Below are positions 47,018-57,473 of a DNA stretch of 64,000 bases, piece after piece. Source of the stretch: Campylobacter sp. MIT 97-5078 (GTDB taxonomy: Bacteria; Campylobacterota; Campylobacteria; Campylobacterales; Campylobacteraceae); the NCBI RefSeq assembly GCF_006864455.1, contig NZ_QHLK01000001.1:124001-188000 (forward strand), given 5' to 3'. Numbering within the stretch: position 1 is the stretch's first letter; each line of letters begins with the position of its first letter. The translations under genes and the position numbers were made by a program. The notes beneath the pieces are model-generated. The model did not search any database and had not been told where the DNA came from. It saw only the letters and a list, made by a program, of their open reading frames with translations.

Positions 47018-48078
47018 AACTTTGGCAAGCCTGCTTTAATGCTCTTATCTTTGCTTTGAATAATCTTTTCAAATTCAAGTCTAATTTGCTTATGATTTGC
47101 AAGCACAGAGTTATCTAAAAGCGAAAATGGATACAGCTTGAAATTTTTAAAATTTTCATCATGATAAGTGAAAATAAGCTCAAAGCCAACATCTTCAAAC
47201 CTTACCCTACCCTTTTCATCAAGGCTAAGCTTTACACCTACAAGTGAACCTACACGGCGATTTAAGCCAATTTGTGAAGAGATAAAATTGCCAAGTGAAT
47301 AAATCACTAAAGTATCATCTATAAACTCGATAGGCGAAATAAAATGCGAATGATTCCCTATAATGATATGCACACCCTGTTTGGCTAAAAATGAAGCCAA
47401 CTTTTTTTGTTCCTCATTTGGCTCAAAGGCATATTCTACACCCCAATGCATTGAAACAAGGATAAGATCAGCTTCCTTTTTCAAACGTTTAATATCTTCT
47501 TTGGCTCGTTTTTTATCAAAAATATCAACCAAATATGCTTTTTCTTGAGACAAAAAATGCCCATTTACGCCATAAGTATAAGCTAATAGCCCTACTTTAA
47601 TGCCATTTATCTCTTTAATCCTTAAACGTTTTTGATCCGCAAAAGAAAAAGAACTTCCAGCACTTAAAACGTCTTTTTGTGCCTGCCAAAATTTCAAAGA
47701 AGCGAGCACAGCTGCTTCTCCTCTGTCTAGGGTATGATTGTTTGCAAGACTTACAAGATTAAATCCTAGCTGTAGCATTTGTGTGCCAAATTCTTGTGGT
47801 GCGTTAAAATTTGGATAAGAACTTAAACCAAATTCTTTGCCTGCAAGTATGCTTTCTTGGTTATAAAAAGCAAGATCATAGTCCGCTATGATAGGCTTTA
47901 GATAAGCCAAAGTCTTTGAAAAATCATAACTTAAGCCCGTGCTTGAGTTTTTATCCTTAAAAGCAGCATCTTTATACACGCGTGAATGAAGCAAGGCATC
48001 ACCTGCCATAATAATGCTTAAACTCTTATCAGCACTTACACACAAAACAAAGACACACAAAAGGCAAACAATTTTCAC
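47014..48078 (-). CDS. CapA/PgsA-family exported phosphoesterase
   Basis: A 354-aa protein with a signal peptide (KIVCLLCVFVLCVSA). The CapA domain has the metal residues in IMAGDALLHSRVY (first block), LANNHTLDRGE, SMHWGVEY and IIGNHSHFISPIE. Related proteins belong to poly-gamma-glutamate export or act on phosphate esters outside the membrane. No other capsule genes are beside it. I chose GTG 48078 because AGGAAA precedes it. Confidence 0.85.
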   Translation of the reverse strand: MKIVCLLCVFVLCVSADKSLSIIMAGDALLHSRVYKDAAFKDKNSSTGLSYDFSKTLAYLKPIIADYDLAFYNQESILAGKEFGLSSYPNFNAPQEFGTQMLQLGFNLVSLANNHTLDRGEAAVLASLKFWQAQKDVLSAGSSFSFADQKRLRIKEINGIKVGLLAYTYGVNGHFLSQEKAYLVDIFDKKRAKEDIKRLKKEADLILVSMHWGVEYAFEPNEEQKKLASFLAKQGVHIIIGNHSHFISPIEFIDDTLVIYSLGNFISSQIGLNRRVGSLVGVKLSLDEKGRVRFEDVGFELIFTYHDENFKNFKLYPFSLLDNSVLANHKQIRLEFEKIIQSKDKSIKAGLPKF

Positions 48079-48427
48079 TTTATTTCCTAAGGAATTAAAT
48101 TCTCTACATTGTAACATAATATACGGATAAACGAATAAAAATATTACAACGAAAGCTAAAAGGCTTTATAATATGATTTTTCTAGCTTTAAAGCTAATTT
48201 GTTTAATTTTTATTTATAATCATTTCACAATTTAAGCTTGTTATTTTTTTAATTTTATTCACAGCTATTTCACAATGTGATTTTATCTTTAAAGTATTGA
48301 AAAATAGAGCTTTAAGTTTGAAAAATTTAAGAAATTTATTTATATTTTTTTAAGCTTTTTTGTGTATATGTGTAAAAAATAGCTAAAATTCTATCAAAAC
48401 TTTGAATTTATAGGAATTTAAAGCCCT
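48079..48427. other. AT-rich intergenic region
   Basis: A gap of about 350 bp between two reverse-strand genes. It carries only very AT-rich sequence with scattered stops in every frame, a TTTCACAA repeat pair, and the likely promoter of the CapA-like gene. I see no gene, tRNA or strong hairpin in it. Confidence 0.6.
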
Positions 48428-49234
48428 TTAGGCATTATTTTTATAAAGGGCTTTAAGATTGTCATAAGCAATTTGAATTTTCTCAAACTGAACTCTTGCT
48501 TGTGCAATCTCACTCATGCCCTTGCCATGATAAAAATCTGGATGATAAAGCTTTGCAAGTACAAGATACTTTCGTCTGATTTGGTTTAAATCATTTTCTG
48601 GAGAGCATTCAAGCACCTGAAAATATGAGCTAAAAAGCTTTGCAAGAGCGTTAAATTTCCATTTATTGTTTTCTTTTTTTTGCACGCTGCGTTTGAAATT
48701 TTCATACTCTTCTTCATTAACATCAAAGCTAATGCAGTATTTTAAATGCTCGTTTGTGCTTGCAAACTCTTCAAACAAAGTAAGCGTGTTTTTATCTTTA
48801 TAAGAGATGATTATAAGTTGAATTTCTTCTTTGTATTCGCATTCATGAACCTTAAAATACTGCTTTATATAAGAGATAAAAAGCTTTTCATTCGAGCTTA
48901 ATTTTAAAGCAAAACCAGTGGGCATAAACTCAATTTTTACAAAAATCACCGGTTTAAGTGTATTTTCTTGCTTAAAATTAAGCTTAAAGGTTTTATGATA
49001 TGCCTCGCTTAAATTTACAAGATCGCCATTTGCACTTTCTTTATAACGCTTTTCAAGTAGCTTTAAAAAGTATTTTCGCTGAGGAATTTCATCTTCTTGA
49101 AAAAAAGAAAAAATCTTATCCTTTTTACCTAAAACTTTTGAAAAATTTTTTTTAATTAGATTTTTAAAATAATGAAAAACGCTTATATCATCGGTATGAA
49201 CGCTAATTGAACCTAGACTTTGAACGATTTGCAT
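48428..49234 (-). CDS. DnaJ-domain protein
   Basis: A 268-aa protein with a J domain at its C-terminus: the HPD triad is in [13 protein letters not shown] (near residue 240), between [20 protein letters not shown] and the third helix ([20 protein letters not shown]). The first 190 residues are unassigned. The J domain would stimulate a DnaK-type partner, so this is a specialised Hsp40. I start at ATG 49234 because GGGAGG lies before it. Its start overlaps the end of bpt by 32 bp. Confidence 0.85.
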   Translation of the reverse strand: MQIVQSLGSISVHTDDISVFHYFKNLIKKNFSKVLGKKDKIFSFFQEDEIPQRKYFLKLLEKRYKESANGDLVNLSEAYHKTFKLNFKQENTLKPVIFVKIEFMPTGFALKLSSNEKLFISYIKQYFKVHECEYKEEIQLIIISYKDKNTLTLFEEFASTNEHLKYCISFDVNEEEYENFKRSVQKKENNKWKFNALAKLFSSYFQVLECSPENDLNQIRRKYLVLAKLYHPDFYHGKGMSEIAQARVQFEKIQIAYDNLKALYKNNA

Positions 49235-49955
49235 TATAATCCTCCCATAAAAAAGCCTCTTGTGCAAGTGGGCTTGTCTGTTTTAGAATTTCACTTGGAC
49301 TATAATCGGCTTTATACGACAAAGATTGACACTCTTTGACAAAATATCCCAGATAAATATATTCAAGTCCCTTATTTTGTGCGAGCTTAATCTCTGTTAA
49401 AAGTGAAAATTTGCCCAAACTTAAATGTGCGTATTCTGGATCATAAAAACAATAAATGCTTGAAATTCCACCCTCAAAGATGTCGATAAGATCAACGCAA
49501 ACAAGCTTTTTATCTACATAAAAATCAAGCTCAAAGCCGTAATCATTTGCCTCATCAACATAGAAATTATAGTATTGTTTAAAAGAAAGATTATATACTT
49601 TCCACAATCTTTTTTCGCCCATGAAGCAATGATATTTTTCATATAAATACAAATGTTCGTTGCTAAGTTGAGGTTTTTTAAGATAAATTTGAGTATGGGT
49701 GTTTTTATTAATCACTCTTCTGTAGCTTTTAGAAAATCTAAATTCATTTGCTTTGATCCTTAAGCCTAAGCATTCATTACAAGCTGAACAAATAGGACGA
49801 GAAAAATACGCCCCAAAACGTCTCCAGCCTCTATTTACAAGCTCAAAATTAAGTTCTTTAGAACAATTCTCGATGAATTTATACTCCATCTTGCAACGTT
49901 TGTTTTCAAGATAAGGACACCCATCTTCTAAGGTGCAAAAGCCAATTTGTCTCAT
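49203..49955 (-). CDS. bpt: Aspartate/glutamate leucyltransferase
   Basis: A 250-aa enzyme that adds leucine from Leu-tRNA to proteins starting with Asp or Glu and marks them for ClpAP (N-end rule). The N-terminal Cys-rich domain ([11 protein letters not shown], then CKMEYKF) and the [20 protein letters not shown] motif fit the Bpt/ATE family, as does the YLGYFVKEC segment near the end. Its start overlaps the stop of the 69-aa gene. Confidence 0.9.
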   Translation of the reverse strand: MRQIGFCTLEDGCPYLENKRCKMEYKFIENCSKELNFELVNRGWRRFGAYFSRPICSACNECLGLRIKANEFRFSKSYRRVINKNTHTQIYLKKPQLSNEHLYLYEKYHCFMGEKRLWKVYNLSFKQYYNFYVDEANDYGFELDFYVDKKLVCVDLIDIFEGGISSIYCFYDPEYAHLSLGKFSLLTEIKLAQNKGLEYIYLGYFVKECQSLSYKADYSPSEILKQTSPLAQEAFLWEDYNANRSKSRFN

Positions 49956-50161
49956 CGAATTCTTTTTATATCCTCATTTTGAATAAATTCCAAAAACTCA
50001 GCAAGCAATCTTTCTTCTTTTTCAGCAACACTTTCAAAATCTTTTCGTGCTTTTTGTTGTTCTTTTTTTTCAGGTTTTAACTCTTTTGTTTGAGTGCTAT
50101 TTTCTTTACCCTCTTTGATCATCTGTGCTTTTATGTTTTTTAAACTTTCAGCAAAGTCCAT
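49952..50161 (-). CDS. Small charged protein between pycA and bpt
   Basis: A 69-aa protein very rich in Lys, Glu and Gln ([20 protein letters not shown]) and predicted all-helical. It ends 1 bp after the pycA gene and overlaps bpt by 4 bp, so its operon place looks real. C. jejuni has a like-sized gene here. Function unknown. Confidence 0.7.
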   Translation of the reverse strand: MDFAESLKNIKAQMIKEGKENSTQTKELKPEKKEQQKARKDFESVAEKEERLLAEFLEFIQNEDIKRIR

Positions 50162-50162
50162 T

Positions 50163-51602
50163 TTACCTGCTTTCTCTGATTTTTTTCAAAGCTGCAGCAA
50201 TAGCTGCTATAACTTCTTCTTTGTTTTCTTGATGATGATCTTCTGTTTTTTCTAAAAGCTCTTGCATATGCGTTTCTATAAAGGAAGTATCAAAATATCC
50301 TCTTCTAAATTCTTTGATTTTCGTGATAGCGATTAAAAAAGGTATAGTCGTTCGCACATCATTGATGATGAATTCTTTCAAGGCTCTTTCGAGCTTATTT
50401 ACTACCTGATCATAACTTGTGGCTTTAACGATAAGCTTTGCAAGCAAACTATCATAAAAAGGAGGCACGTTATAACCTTTGTAAATATGACTATCCACAC
50501 GCACGCCCGGTCCTAAAGCTGGAAAGTATTCGCTGATTTTACCCGGATTTGGGACAAAATCTTTCCATACATTTTCAGCTGTAATTCTCACTTCTATAGC
50601 ATAACCTCTTGGGTGTATATCACTTTGCTGTAAGTCTAAAATAGCTCCAGAAGCTATCCTAATCTGTCTTACCACAAGATCAATGCCTGTTACTTCTTCA
50701 GTGATAGGGTGTTCAACTTGTATTCTTGTATTCATCTCCATAAAATAAAAGCGGTTATAATCATCAAGCAAAAACTCTATAGTCCCAGCATTTGTATAGC
50801 CCACTGCCTTAGCTGCTGCTACAGCTGTTACGCCTATAGTTTTGCGTAAACTCTCACTAATGCTTGGACATGGAGCGATTTCTATGACTTTTTGATGACG
50901 ACGTTGTATAGAACAATCCCTTTCGCAAAGATGAATGATATTGCCATAATTATCACCTAGAATTTGAAATTCTATATGACGTGGATTTTCTATGTATTTT
51001 TCCATAAAAACTTCATCGTCATTGAAAAAACTCAAAGCCTCTCTTTTGCAGGATTCAAAGGCATTTTCAAGTTCTTCTTCCTTATAAACAACGCGAATTC
51101 CACGCCCTCCTCCACCTCCACTTGCTTTTAAGATCACAGGATAACCTATCCTCTCAGCATAGTTTTTGATCTCTTCTAAGGTGTTATTATTGAGCTTTTC
51201 AGTGCCCGGAACTACAGGAATTCCATTTTTGCTCATCAAATACCTTGCGATATTTTTATTTCCCATTTTACGAATAATGTCTGATTTTGGTCCTATAAAA
51301 ATGATCCCAGCGTCTTCACATTCCTTAGCAAATTCATAATTTTCACTCAAAAAACCATATCCTGGGTGTATAGCATCAGCCCCGCACGCCTTAGCGATTT
51401 CAACTATCCTCTTTCCGTCCAAATAGCCCCTAATCGCATCAGTTCCTATTCTATAAGCTTCATCAGCGATTTTTACATGTAAGCATTCTCTATCTGGCTC
51501 TGTAAAAATAGCTACATTTTTAATGTGTAAATCCCTGCACGCTCTGATAATCCTAACGGCTATTTCTCCACGATTGGCGATTAAAATCTTATGAATCATC
51601 AC
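50163..51602 (-). CDS. pycA: Biotin carboxylase subunit (pyruvate carboxylase A type)
   Basis: A 479-aa ATP-grasp enzyme that carboxylates biotin. The motifs are KILIANRGEIAVRIIRACRD (start), KASGGGGGRGIRVVY (glycine-rich ATP loop), RDCSIQRRHQKVIE and FMEMNTRIQVEHPITE. A free-standing subunit of this length, next to bpt and a small gene, fits pycA, which with a separate biotin/transferase chain (pycB) replenishes oxaloacetate. The homologous accC of fatty acid synthesis is the main alternative. No pycB is in the window. Confidence 0.88.
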   Translation of the reverse strand: MMIHKILIANRGEIAVRIIRACRDLHIKNVAIFTEPDRECLHVKIADEAYRIGTDAIRGYLDGKRIVEIAKACGADAIHPGYGFLSENYEFAKECEDAGIIFIGPKSDIIRKMGNKNIARYLMSKNGIPVVPGTEKLNNNTLEEIKNYAERIGYPVILKASGGGGGRGIRVVYKEEELENAFESCKREALSFFNDDEVFMEKYIENPRHIEFQILGDNYGNIIHLCERDCSIQRRHQKVIEIAPCPSISESLRKTIGVTAVAAAKAVGYTNAGTIEFLLDDYNRFYFMEMNTRIQVEHPITEEVTGIDLVVRQIRIASGAILDLQQSDIHPRGYAIEVRITAENVWKDFVPNPGKISEYFPALGPGVRVDSHIYKGYNVPPFYDSLLAKLIVKATSYDQVVNKLERALKEFIINDVRTTIPFLIAITKIKEFRRGYFDTSFIETHMQELLEKTEDHHQENKEEVIAAIAAALKKIRESR

Positions 51603-51786
51603 TTGCCCTTACAAAAAGATTTTCTTTTACAATTATAAGCAAAAATCTTTAATTTTGTTTGAAATTTTTATCAAAAAAGACTTTTAAAAATTTATAATAA
51701 CAAAACCTTAAAATTTATAAATTCTAACAAGTCTTTAAGGCAAATTTTTATACAATAAGGCTCTTTGTAATAAAAAAAGGAAAAGT

Positions 51787-52950
51787 GTGCTTGCAGATAA
51801 ACAATTATTCTACCTAACTTGTATTTTAATCACTATAGGCATAGTCTTTTCTTATTCTTTAAGCACTTTTGTGGTGCTGTATTTTAACTATGATGAATTT
51901 CATTTTTTCATTCGCCAGCTTGCCTTTGGGGTAAGTGGAATTTTGATTATGTTTTTTATCTCAAAGCTTGATCCAGACGGAGCTTATTTCCACCATATAA
52001 TGATTGCTTTGTTACTCATTTCTTTCCTAGCTATTATTATCCTGCCTTTTTTACCTAATTCTTTAGCCACTGCAAGTGGTGGAGCAAAACGTTGGATAAG
52101 GCTTGGGGCAATTTCCATTTCACCGGTTGAATTTTTTAAGATAGGTTTGATTTATTTTTTAGCGTGGTCTTATACAAGAAGAATTGATGAGAGCAAAAAG
52201 GCGATAAAACACGAAATACTCATACTTTTACCTTATATTATCGTTGCTTTAATCGTTATAGGCTATATCTATCTTACTCAAAATGATCTTGGACAAAGCG
52301 TGATCTCCTTTTTCTTAATCCTTGCACTTGCCTTTTTTGCTGGAGCAAGTAAAAGACTTTTTGCTTTTGGACTTGCTATCATTACACTCATCGGTTTTTT
52401 GGTTATTTTTAGTAATCAAAGGCGGATTGAACGCATTATGAATTGGTGGGGCAATATCCAAGATGCTTTTTTACCCCTTTTCCCAGAATGGCTTGCAAAC
52501 GCCTTAAAAGTTAGCTCAAATTCAGAACCTTACCAAATTTCACACTCCTTAAATGCTATAGCACATGGAAGCTTTTTTGGTGAAGGTTTAGGACTTGGGA
52601 TATTTAAACTTGGCTTTTTAAGCGAGGTGCATACAGACTTTGTGCTTTCAGGTATCACTGAAGAGGTTGGACTTTTTGGCTTAGGTATAGTTTGCATGCT
52701 ATATTTACTACTGATCTTGCGAATTTTTCGTATAGCTGGACGTTGTGAAAATAAGGTGCATTTTATCTTTTGTTCTGGTGTGGCTTTACTCTTGCTTTTT
52801 AGTTTTTTTATGAATGCTTTTGGTATTATCTCTTTAACTCCACTTAAAGGTGTGGCTGTGCCTCTTTTAAGTTATGGGGGAAGTTCTATGTGGAGTATTT
52901 GCATAGGTTTAGGCTATGTTTTAATGATCTCAAAAAAGGTGAAACTATGA
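51787..52950 (+). CDS. ftsW: Peptidoglycan polymerase FtsW (SEDS)
   Basis: A 387-aa membrane protein with ten predicted helices. It polymerises septal peptidoglycan with FtsI at the division site. The SEDS features are ASGGAKRWIRLGAISISPVEFFKIG, YLTQNDLGQS and VAVPLLSYGGSSM, with a long periplasmic loop in the middle. GTG at 51787, preceded by AAAGGAAA, is the best start. Its stop overlaps the murG start (ATGA). Confidence 0.93.
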   Translation: MLADKQLFYLTCILITIGIVFSYSLSTFVVLYFNYDEFHFFIRQLAFGVSGILIMFFISKLDPDGAYFHHIMIALLLISFLAIIILPFLPNSLATASGGAKRWIRLGAISISPVEFFKIGLIYFLAWSYTRRIDESKKAIKHEILILLPYIIVALIVIGYIYLTQNDLGQSVISFFLILALAFFAGASKRLFAFGLAIITLIGFLVIFSNQRRIERIMNWWGNIQDAFLPLFPEWLANALKVSSNSEPYQISHSLNAIAHGSFFGEGLGLGIFKLGFLSEVHTDFVLSGITEEVGLFGLGIVCMLYLLLILRIFRIAGRCENKVHFIFCSGVALLLLFSFFMNAFGIISLTPLKGVAVPLLSYGGSSMWSICIGLGYVLMISKKVKL

Positions 52951-53969
52951 AAATAATCCTTACAGGAGGAGGCACAGGCGGACATTTAAACATAGTTGCT
53001 TGCTTGCTTGAAAGTGCCTTAAAAAAAGGTTTAGAATGTATTTATATAGGCAGTGAAAGCGGGCAAGATAAAGCTTGGTTTGAAAACCAAGCTGGCTTTA
53101 TACAAAAACATTTTTTAAGTAGCAAAGGCGTGGTTAATCAAAAAGGCTTAGGCAAATTTAAAAGCCTTGCACATACACTTAAACTTGCTTTAAAATGTAA
53201 AGAAATCATACGCGATGAAGATATAAAAGCTGTTTTTAGTGTAGGTGGATATTCAGCAGCACCGGCTTCTTTCGGGGCTATTTTTAACAAAACACCTCTT
53301 TTCATACATGAGCAAAACTCAAAAAGTGGGAGTTTAAATAAACTTTTAAAACCATTTTCAAAAGGCTTTTTTAGTGCCTTTGAGCCTATTTTTTGTCCTT
53401 ATCCTATCAAACCTTGCTTTTTCGAACAAGCAAGGATAAGAAAAGAGTTAAAAACCATCATTTTTCTAGGCGGTTCTCAAGGAGCTAGTTTTATCAACTC
53501 TCTTGCTTTAAAACTTGCTCCAAAGCTTTATGAAATGGGCATACAAATCATTCATCAATCAGGAAAGCTTGAATTTGAAAAATGCCAAAATGCTTATAAA
53601 GAACTGGGGATAAATGCGGAAGTTTTTGCTTTCAAGCCGAATTTAGAACAAAAAATGAAAAAAGCAGATTTAGCCATATCAAGAGCTGGGGCAAGCACAC
53701 TTTTTGAACTCAGTGCAAATGCCTTACCTACACTTTTCATACCTTATCCAAGTGCAAGTAAAAACCATCAGTATTGTAATGCAAAATTTTTATTTGATCA
53801 AAATTTGTGTCAAATTTTTACCCAAGAGCAAGCTCAAAACGAAACCTTGCTTTTACAATCCATACTAAACTTAAAACTCGATCTTATCTCAAGCAAACTT
53901 AAAGCACAAGAGTATAGCAATGGAGCTGATTTTATGCTTGAATATATGTTTAAACATACACTAAGATAA
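52947..53969 (+). CDS. murG: UDP-GlcNAc:lipid I N-acetylglucosaminyltransferase
   Basis: A 340-aa GT-B enzyme that adds GlcNAc to lipid I on the inner face of the membrane. It starts MKIILTGGGTGGHLN (usual GGTGGH loop), has FSVGGYSAAPA, the second loop LGGSQGA, and SRAGASTLFELSANALPTLFIPYP for UDP binding. Start at ATG 52947 in the ftsW stop codon is clear. Its stop overlaps the end of the convergent fusion gene by 9 bp. Confidence 0.97.
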   Translation: MKIILTGGGTGGHLNIVACLLESALKKGLECIYIGSESGQDKAWFENQAGFIQKHFLSSKGVVNQKGLGKFKSLAHTLKLALKCKEIIRDEDIKAVFSVGGYSAAPASFGAIFNKTPLFIHEQNSKSGSLNKLLKPFSKGFFSAFEPIFCPYPIKPCFFEQARIRKELKTIIFLGGSQGASFINSLALKLAPKLYEMGIQIIHQSGKLEFEKCQNAYKELGINAEVFAFKPNLEQKMKKADLAISRAGASTLFELSANALPTLFIPYPSASKNHQYCNAKFLFDQNLCQIFTQEQAQNETLLLQSILNLKLDLISSKLKAQEYSNGADFMLEYMFKHTLR

Positions 53970-56900
53970 TTTTTCTTTAGCTAACTCTTTAGCACCTTTT
54001 AAATCCACCTTCCCCGAACCAAGAAGCGGAATTTTTTCGATTTTTATGATTTTACTCGGCTTAAAAATGGCGGGCAGATTTGAGTTTTTAATCTGCTTAA
54101 TTATATCCTCAAATTCATCTTGCTTACACTCAAGCAAAAGCACTATATTTTCGCCCTTTTTCTCATCTTCTAAAGCTACGGCCACAAAGCGAATTTCTTC
54201 GCTTGCGATAATTTTAGCTAGCTCTTCTTCGATCGCACCAAGCGAGATCATTTCACCGCCTATCTTAGCAAAACGAGAATACCGATCTATGATATACAAA
54301 AAGCCATCCTCATCTAAATGCCCCTTATCACCCGTTTTATACCAACGAATACCATCAAGTTCTAGCACCACTTCATCAGTTTTTGTCTTGTCATTAAGAT
54401 AGCCTGCCATAACCTGATGCCCACCTACTAAAATCAGCCCATCCTCATTTGCTTTAAGACTTTCAAGCGTATTTGGATCAACTATCCTAATAGCAGTTCC
54501 AGGCAGTGGCATACCTACGCTTCCTTCCTTAGAGGCTCGGTGCAAAACCCAATACTCTGGATCAAATTTATTTGGTAAATTTACACTTGCAACCGGCGTG
54601 GTTTCAGTTGCTCCATACCCTTCATAGATATTTTTCTTAAATTTCATCTCAAAAGCCGTTCTTACTTCACTTTTAAGCTTTTCAGCCCCACTTACAACTA
54701 TACGTAAATTCTCAAACATTAAAGCATCAAGTTTTTTGTTACGTGCATAAATTCCAAGAAATGTTGAAGTTCCACACATTATACTTACATTGTTTTTTGC
54801 CACAGCTTTAGCCACGCCAACTGCATCAGTTGGATCAGCAAAACTTACACTTAAGATAGAGTCTAAAAATGGCAAAAAAGTTGTAACCGTTAGCCCAAAA
54901 GCGTGAAATGGCGGTAAAGATGAGAGTATAACATCATCATCTTTAGTGCAAAGCACATCTGAAATTTGAGCGATATTACTCATGATATTGCGGTGATTGA
55001 GCATTACGCCTTTTGGAGCACCTTCACTTCCACTACTAAAAAGTATGGCTGCAACGAATTTGTTATTATTTTGATGAGCGAATGCTGACTTAATCCAAGC
55101 ACTAGGAGCAAGGCTTACAAGAGCTAAAAAGCTTAGAATTTGCATCTTTTTAGCCTTAAACTCAACAATAATATCCTCCATAAAGATAATTTTCACGCTC
55201 TCATCAAAGCTTAAAATTACGCCTTTGTTTTCAAGCTTTTCAAGGAATTTTTTAGAAGTATAAATTTGCTTTATACCAGCATTTTCTACAGCCAAATTTA
55301 AAGCCTTAGTTCCAGCTGTAAAATTTAAATTTACAACCACTTTTGAAGCGATAAGCACAGCAAAATTACACAAAGAGCTTGCTAAACTTGCGGGCAAGAT
55401 AATGCCCACGCATTCTTCTTTTGGTGCAAACTCGCCTTGTTTTGGCACAATCTTAAAAAGCCTTGAGTTTTGTTTAATCTTAAGCGAGAGCATTAGAGCA
55501 AGAGCTAAAAAACGACGATAAGTCATACTTCCACTTAAAGGATCGATGTTAGCAACTTTTGAAAGATTTTTCTTTGCATTATCGATAAAAGCCCTAGCTA
55601 TGGTTTGCATATTATCACATTGTGATTGCCAAGCGATGAAAGAAAGATCAAAGACTTTAGCTTTGACTTCCTCCCTGTTTGAATGAAGGCTCATAGGCTT
55701 ACCAAAGACTATGGCTATATTTCGCTTCGCAAAGCTTCTGTGTCTTGCTGAAAAATCTTCATCGCTTCTTGAAAACGAGCTACCCCAAAGCCCTTTGATA
55801 TAAAAAGGCAAGATAATGCCGTCATTTTCTTTAAGCTGAGAACAAATCAACTCAAACCCGGCCTTAAATTCATTCAAATGTCCATGTCTTGAAAGCACAC
55901 CTTCAGGAAAAATGCAAACCAAATGTCCTTCTTTGATATGTTTTGCGACTTGTTCTATAGCTCCTTTGCTTGCTGCTGAAGAAACAGGTATTACGCCAAA
56001 GCGATCAAGAAAAATTCGCATATACCACTTCGCATAAATACTTTTTTCCATGACAAAATATATCTTGCGAGGCACAGCCATTTGCACCACAGCCCAATCA
56101 ATAAAAGAAATATGATTCCCCAAAAGCAAAGCACCGCCTTTTTCAGGCACATTATCAAAGCCCTCAACAAGCAAACGATAACGTTGAAAAAATGCCAAGG
56201 AAACTAAAATTCTTACCAAAGAAAAAGGTAAAAGTAAGACAACATAACACGCCCCAAAAAAAGTAACGATGATATTAAAGTAAAAAAGATTTTCAGCCCT
56301 CACACTTAGCACCGCACAAGCTGTAGCAAGCACGAGAAAAATAAGCATAGCTATATTTTCAATAAAATTTTTGCCCGCTAGAATTTTACCAAGATCATGC
56401 TCTTTTGCACGAAACTGAATAAGCGAGGTTAAAGGTATAGTAAAAAATGCTCCGCACAGCCCAAATACAAAAAAGATACAAGCATAAATAAGCAAATTCT
56501 CAAAAAAAGGCACTAAAAGCGTAGTGAAAAAAATGCCTAAAGCTCCAAGCGGTATAAAACCAAGCTCGATATAGTTTTTTGAAAAACGTCCAGCGTTTAA
56601 AGAACCTACGATCACACCAAGCCCGGAACAAGCCATACTCGCTTGAACAAAAAAGGTGTTTTCAACGCCTAAATAACTTTTTGCATAGTTTGGAAAAGCT
56701 ACCAAATAAAGCTGAGAGATAGACCAAAACAAAGCCACTCCAAAGATACACAACCAAATCACTTGATCCTTAAACACCAAACCTAAATTCTGCGCTAAAA
56801 GCCTGCCTCTAACATAAGCCTTTGTATCAAATTTAGCCTTTGTATCGCCTTCTTTTAAACATGGCAAACGAAACGCCATAAAAAGCTCAAAGCAAGCAAA

Positions 56901-57473
56901 CAAAATCAGCACAAAACCCAAAGGTGCAACATCTTTTAAAACCTGCCCAGGTTCAGTTGCACCCACTTGATAAAATAGCTCGAAACTCAAAGAAAATACG
57001 CTCATACCGGCCAAAATTGCCACTATGCTAATCGCAGCTATAATAGCATTACCAAAAGTGAGTAAATCTTTACCGACAAGCTCTTTAATAAAGCCGTATT
57101 TTGAAGGCGAGTAAAGTGCTGATTGCACTGCCATTAAAAAAATCATCGTAAAAGCAAAATAAAAAGCTCCTATAAAATACGCCACGCAAATGATAAAAGT
57201 TAAAATCACAGAAGCAAAAGCTGAAATTTTCATGACCAAATTTTTTGGAAATTTATCCGCCAAAAAGCCAGATGGAGATAAAAACATAATGAAAGGAAAG
57301 AGCATTAAGGCATTGACTATAGCCGTTAAAAGAAGTTGAGTATCACCTGTATAGACTTTATAAATAGTATTTTGAATGATAATCTTATGTCCTAAATCCA
57401 CAAAAGCATTGATAAAACCCACAAGCAAAAAGGGTATAACCCCATAAATCTTTAAAAAAGGCATTTGCTTCAA
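53961..57473 (-). CDS. Trifunctional MFS-acyltransferase-acyl-ACP synthetase fusion (LplT-Aas type)
   Basis: A 1170-aa protein in three parts. Residues 1-420 form a 12-helix MFS transporter like LplT. Residues ~430-625 form a PlsC-type acyltransferase with NHISFID (H454, D459) and FPEG (522-525). Residues ~650-1170 form an adenylating enzyme with SSGSEGAPKG (813-822), GYGATETTP, YKTGDKGHLDEDGF and a lysine near the end. In E. coli, LplT and Aas are separate: they bring lyso-phospholipids in and re-acylate them. The fusion would couple uptake and repair in one chain. No neighbour explains its regulation. Confidence 0.9.
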   Translation of the reverse strand: MKQMPFLKIYGVIPFLLVGFINAFVDLGHKIIIQNTIYKVYTGDTQLLLTAIVNALMLFPFIMFLSPSGFLADKFPKNLVMKISAFASVILTFIICVAYFIGAFYFAFTMIFLMAVQSALYSPSKYGFIKELVGKDLLTFGNAIIAAISIVAILAGMSVFSLSFELFYQVGATEPGQVLKDVAPLGFVLILFACFELFMAFRLPCLKEGDTKAKFDTKAYVRGRLLAQNLGLVFKDQVIWLCIFGVALFWSISQLYLVAFPNYAKSYLGVENTFFVQASMACSGLGVIVGSLNAGRFSKNYIELGFIPLGALGIFFTTLLVPFFENLLIYACIFFVFGLCGAFFTIPLTSLIQFRAKEHDLGKILAGKNFIENIAMLIFLVLATACAVLSVRAENLFYFNIIVTFFGACYVVLLLPFSLVRILVSLAFFQRYRLLVEGFDNVPEKGGALLLGNHISFIDWAVVQMAVPRKIYFVMEKSIYAKWYMRIFLDRFGVIPVSSAASKGAIEQVAKHIKEGHLVCIFPEGVLSRHGHLNEFKAGFELICSQLKENDGIILPFYIKGLWGSSFSRSDEDFSARHRSFAKRNIAIVFGKPMSLHSNREEVKAKVFDLSFIAWQSQCDNMQTIARAFIDNAKKNLSKVANIDPLSGSMTYRRFLALALMLSLKIKQNSRLFKIVPKQGEFAPKEECVGIILPASLASSLCNFAVLIASKVVVNLNFTAGTKALNLAVENAGIKQIYTSKKFLEKLENKGVILSFDESVKIIFMEDIIVEFKAKKMQILSFLALVSLAPSAWIKSAFAHQNNNKFVAAILFSSGSEGAPKGVMLNHRNIMSNIAQISDVLCTKDDDVILSSLPPFHAFGLTVTTFLPFLDSILSVSFADPTDAVGVAKAVAKNNVSIMCGTSTFLGIYARNKKLDALMFENLRIVVSGAEKLKSEVRTAFEMKFKKNIYEGYGATETTPVASVNLPNKFDPEYWVLHRASKEGSVGMPLPGTAIRIVDPNTLESLKANEDGLILVGGHQVMAGYLNDKTKTDEVVLELDGIRWYKTGDKGHLDEDGFLYIIDRYSRFAKIGGEMISLGAIEEELAKIIASEEIRFVAVALEDEKKGENIVLLLECKQDEFEDIIKQIKNSNLPAIFKPSKIIKIEKIPLLGSGKVDLKGAKELAKEKLS

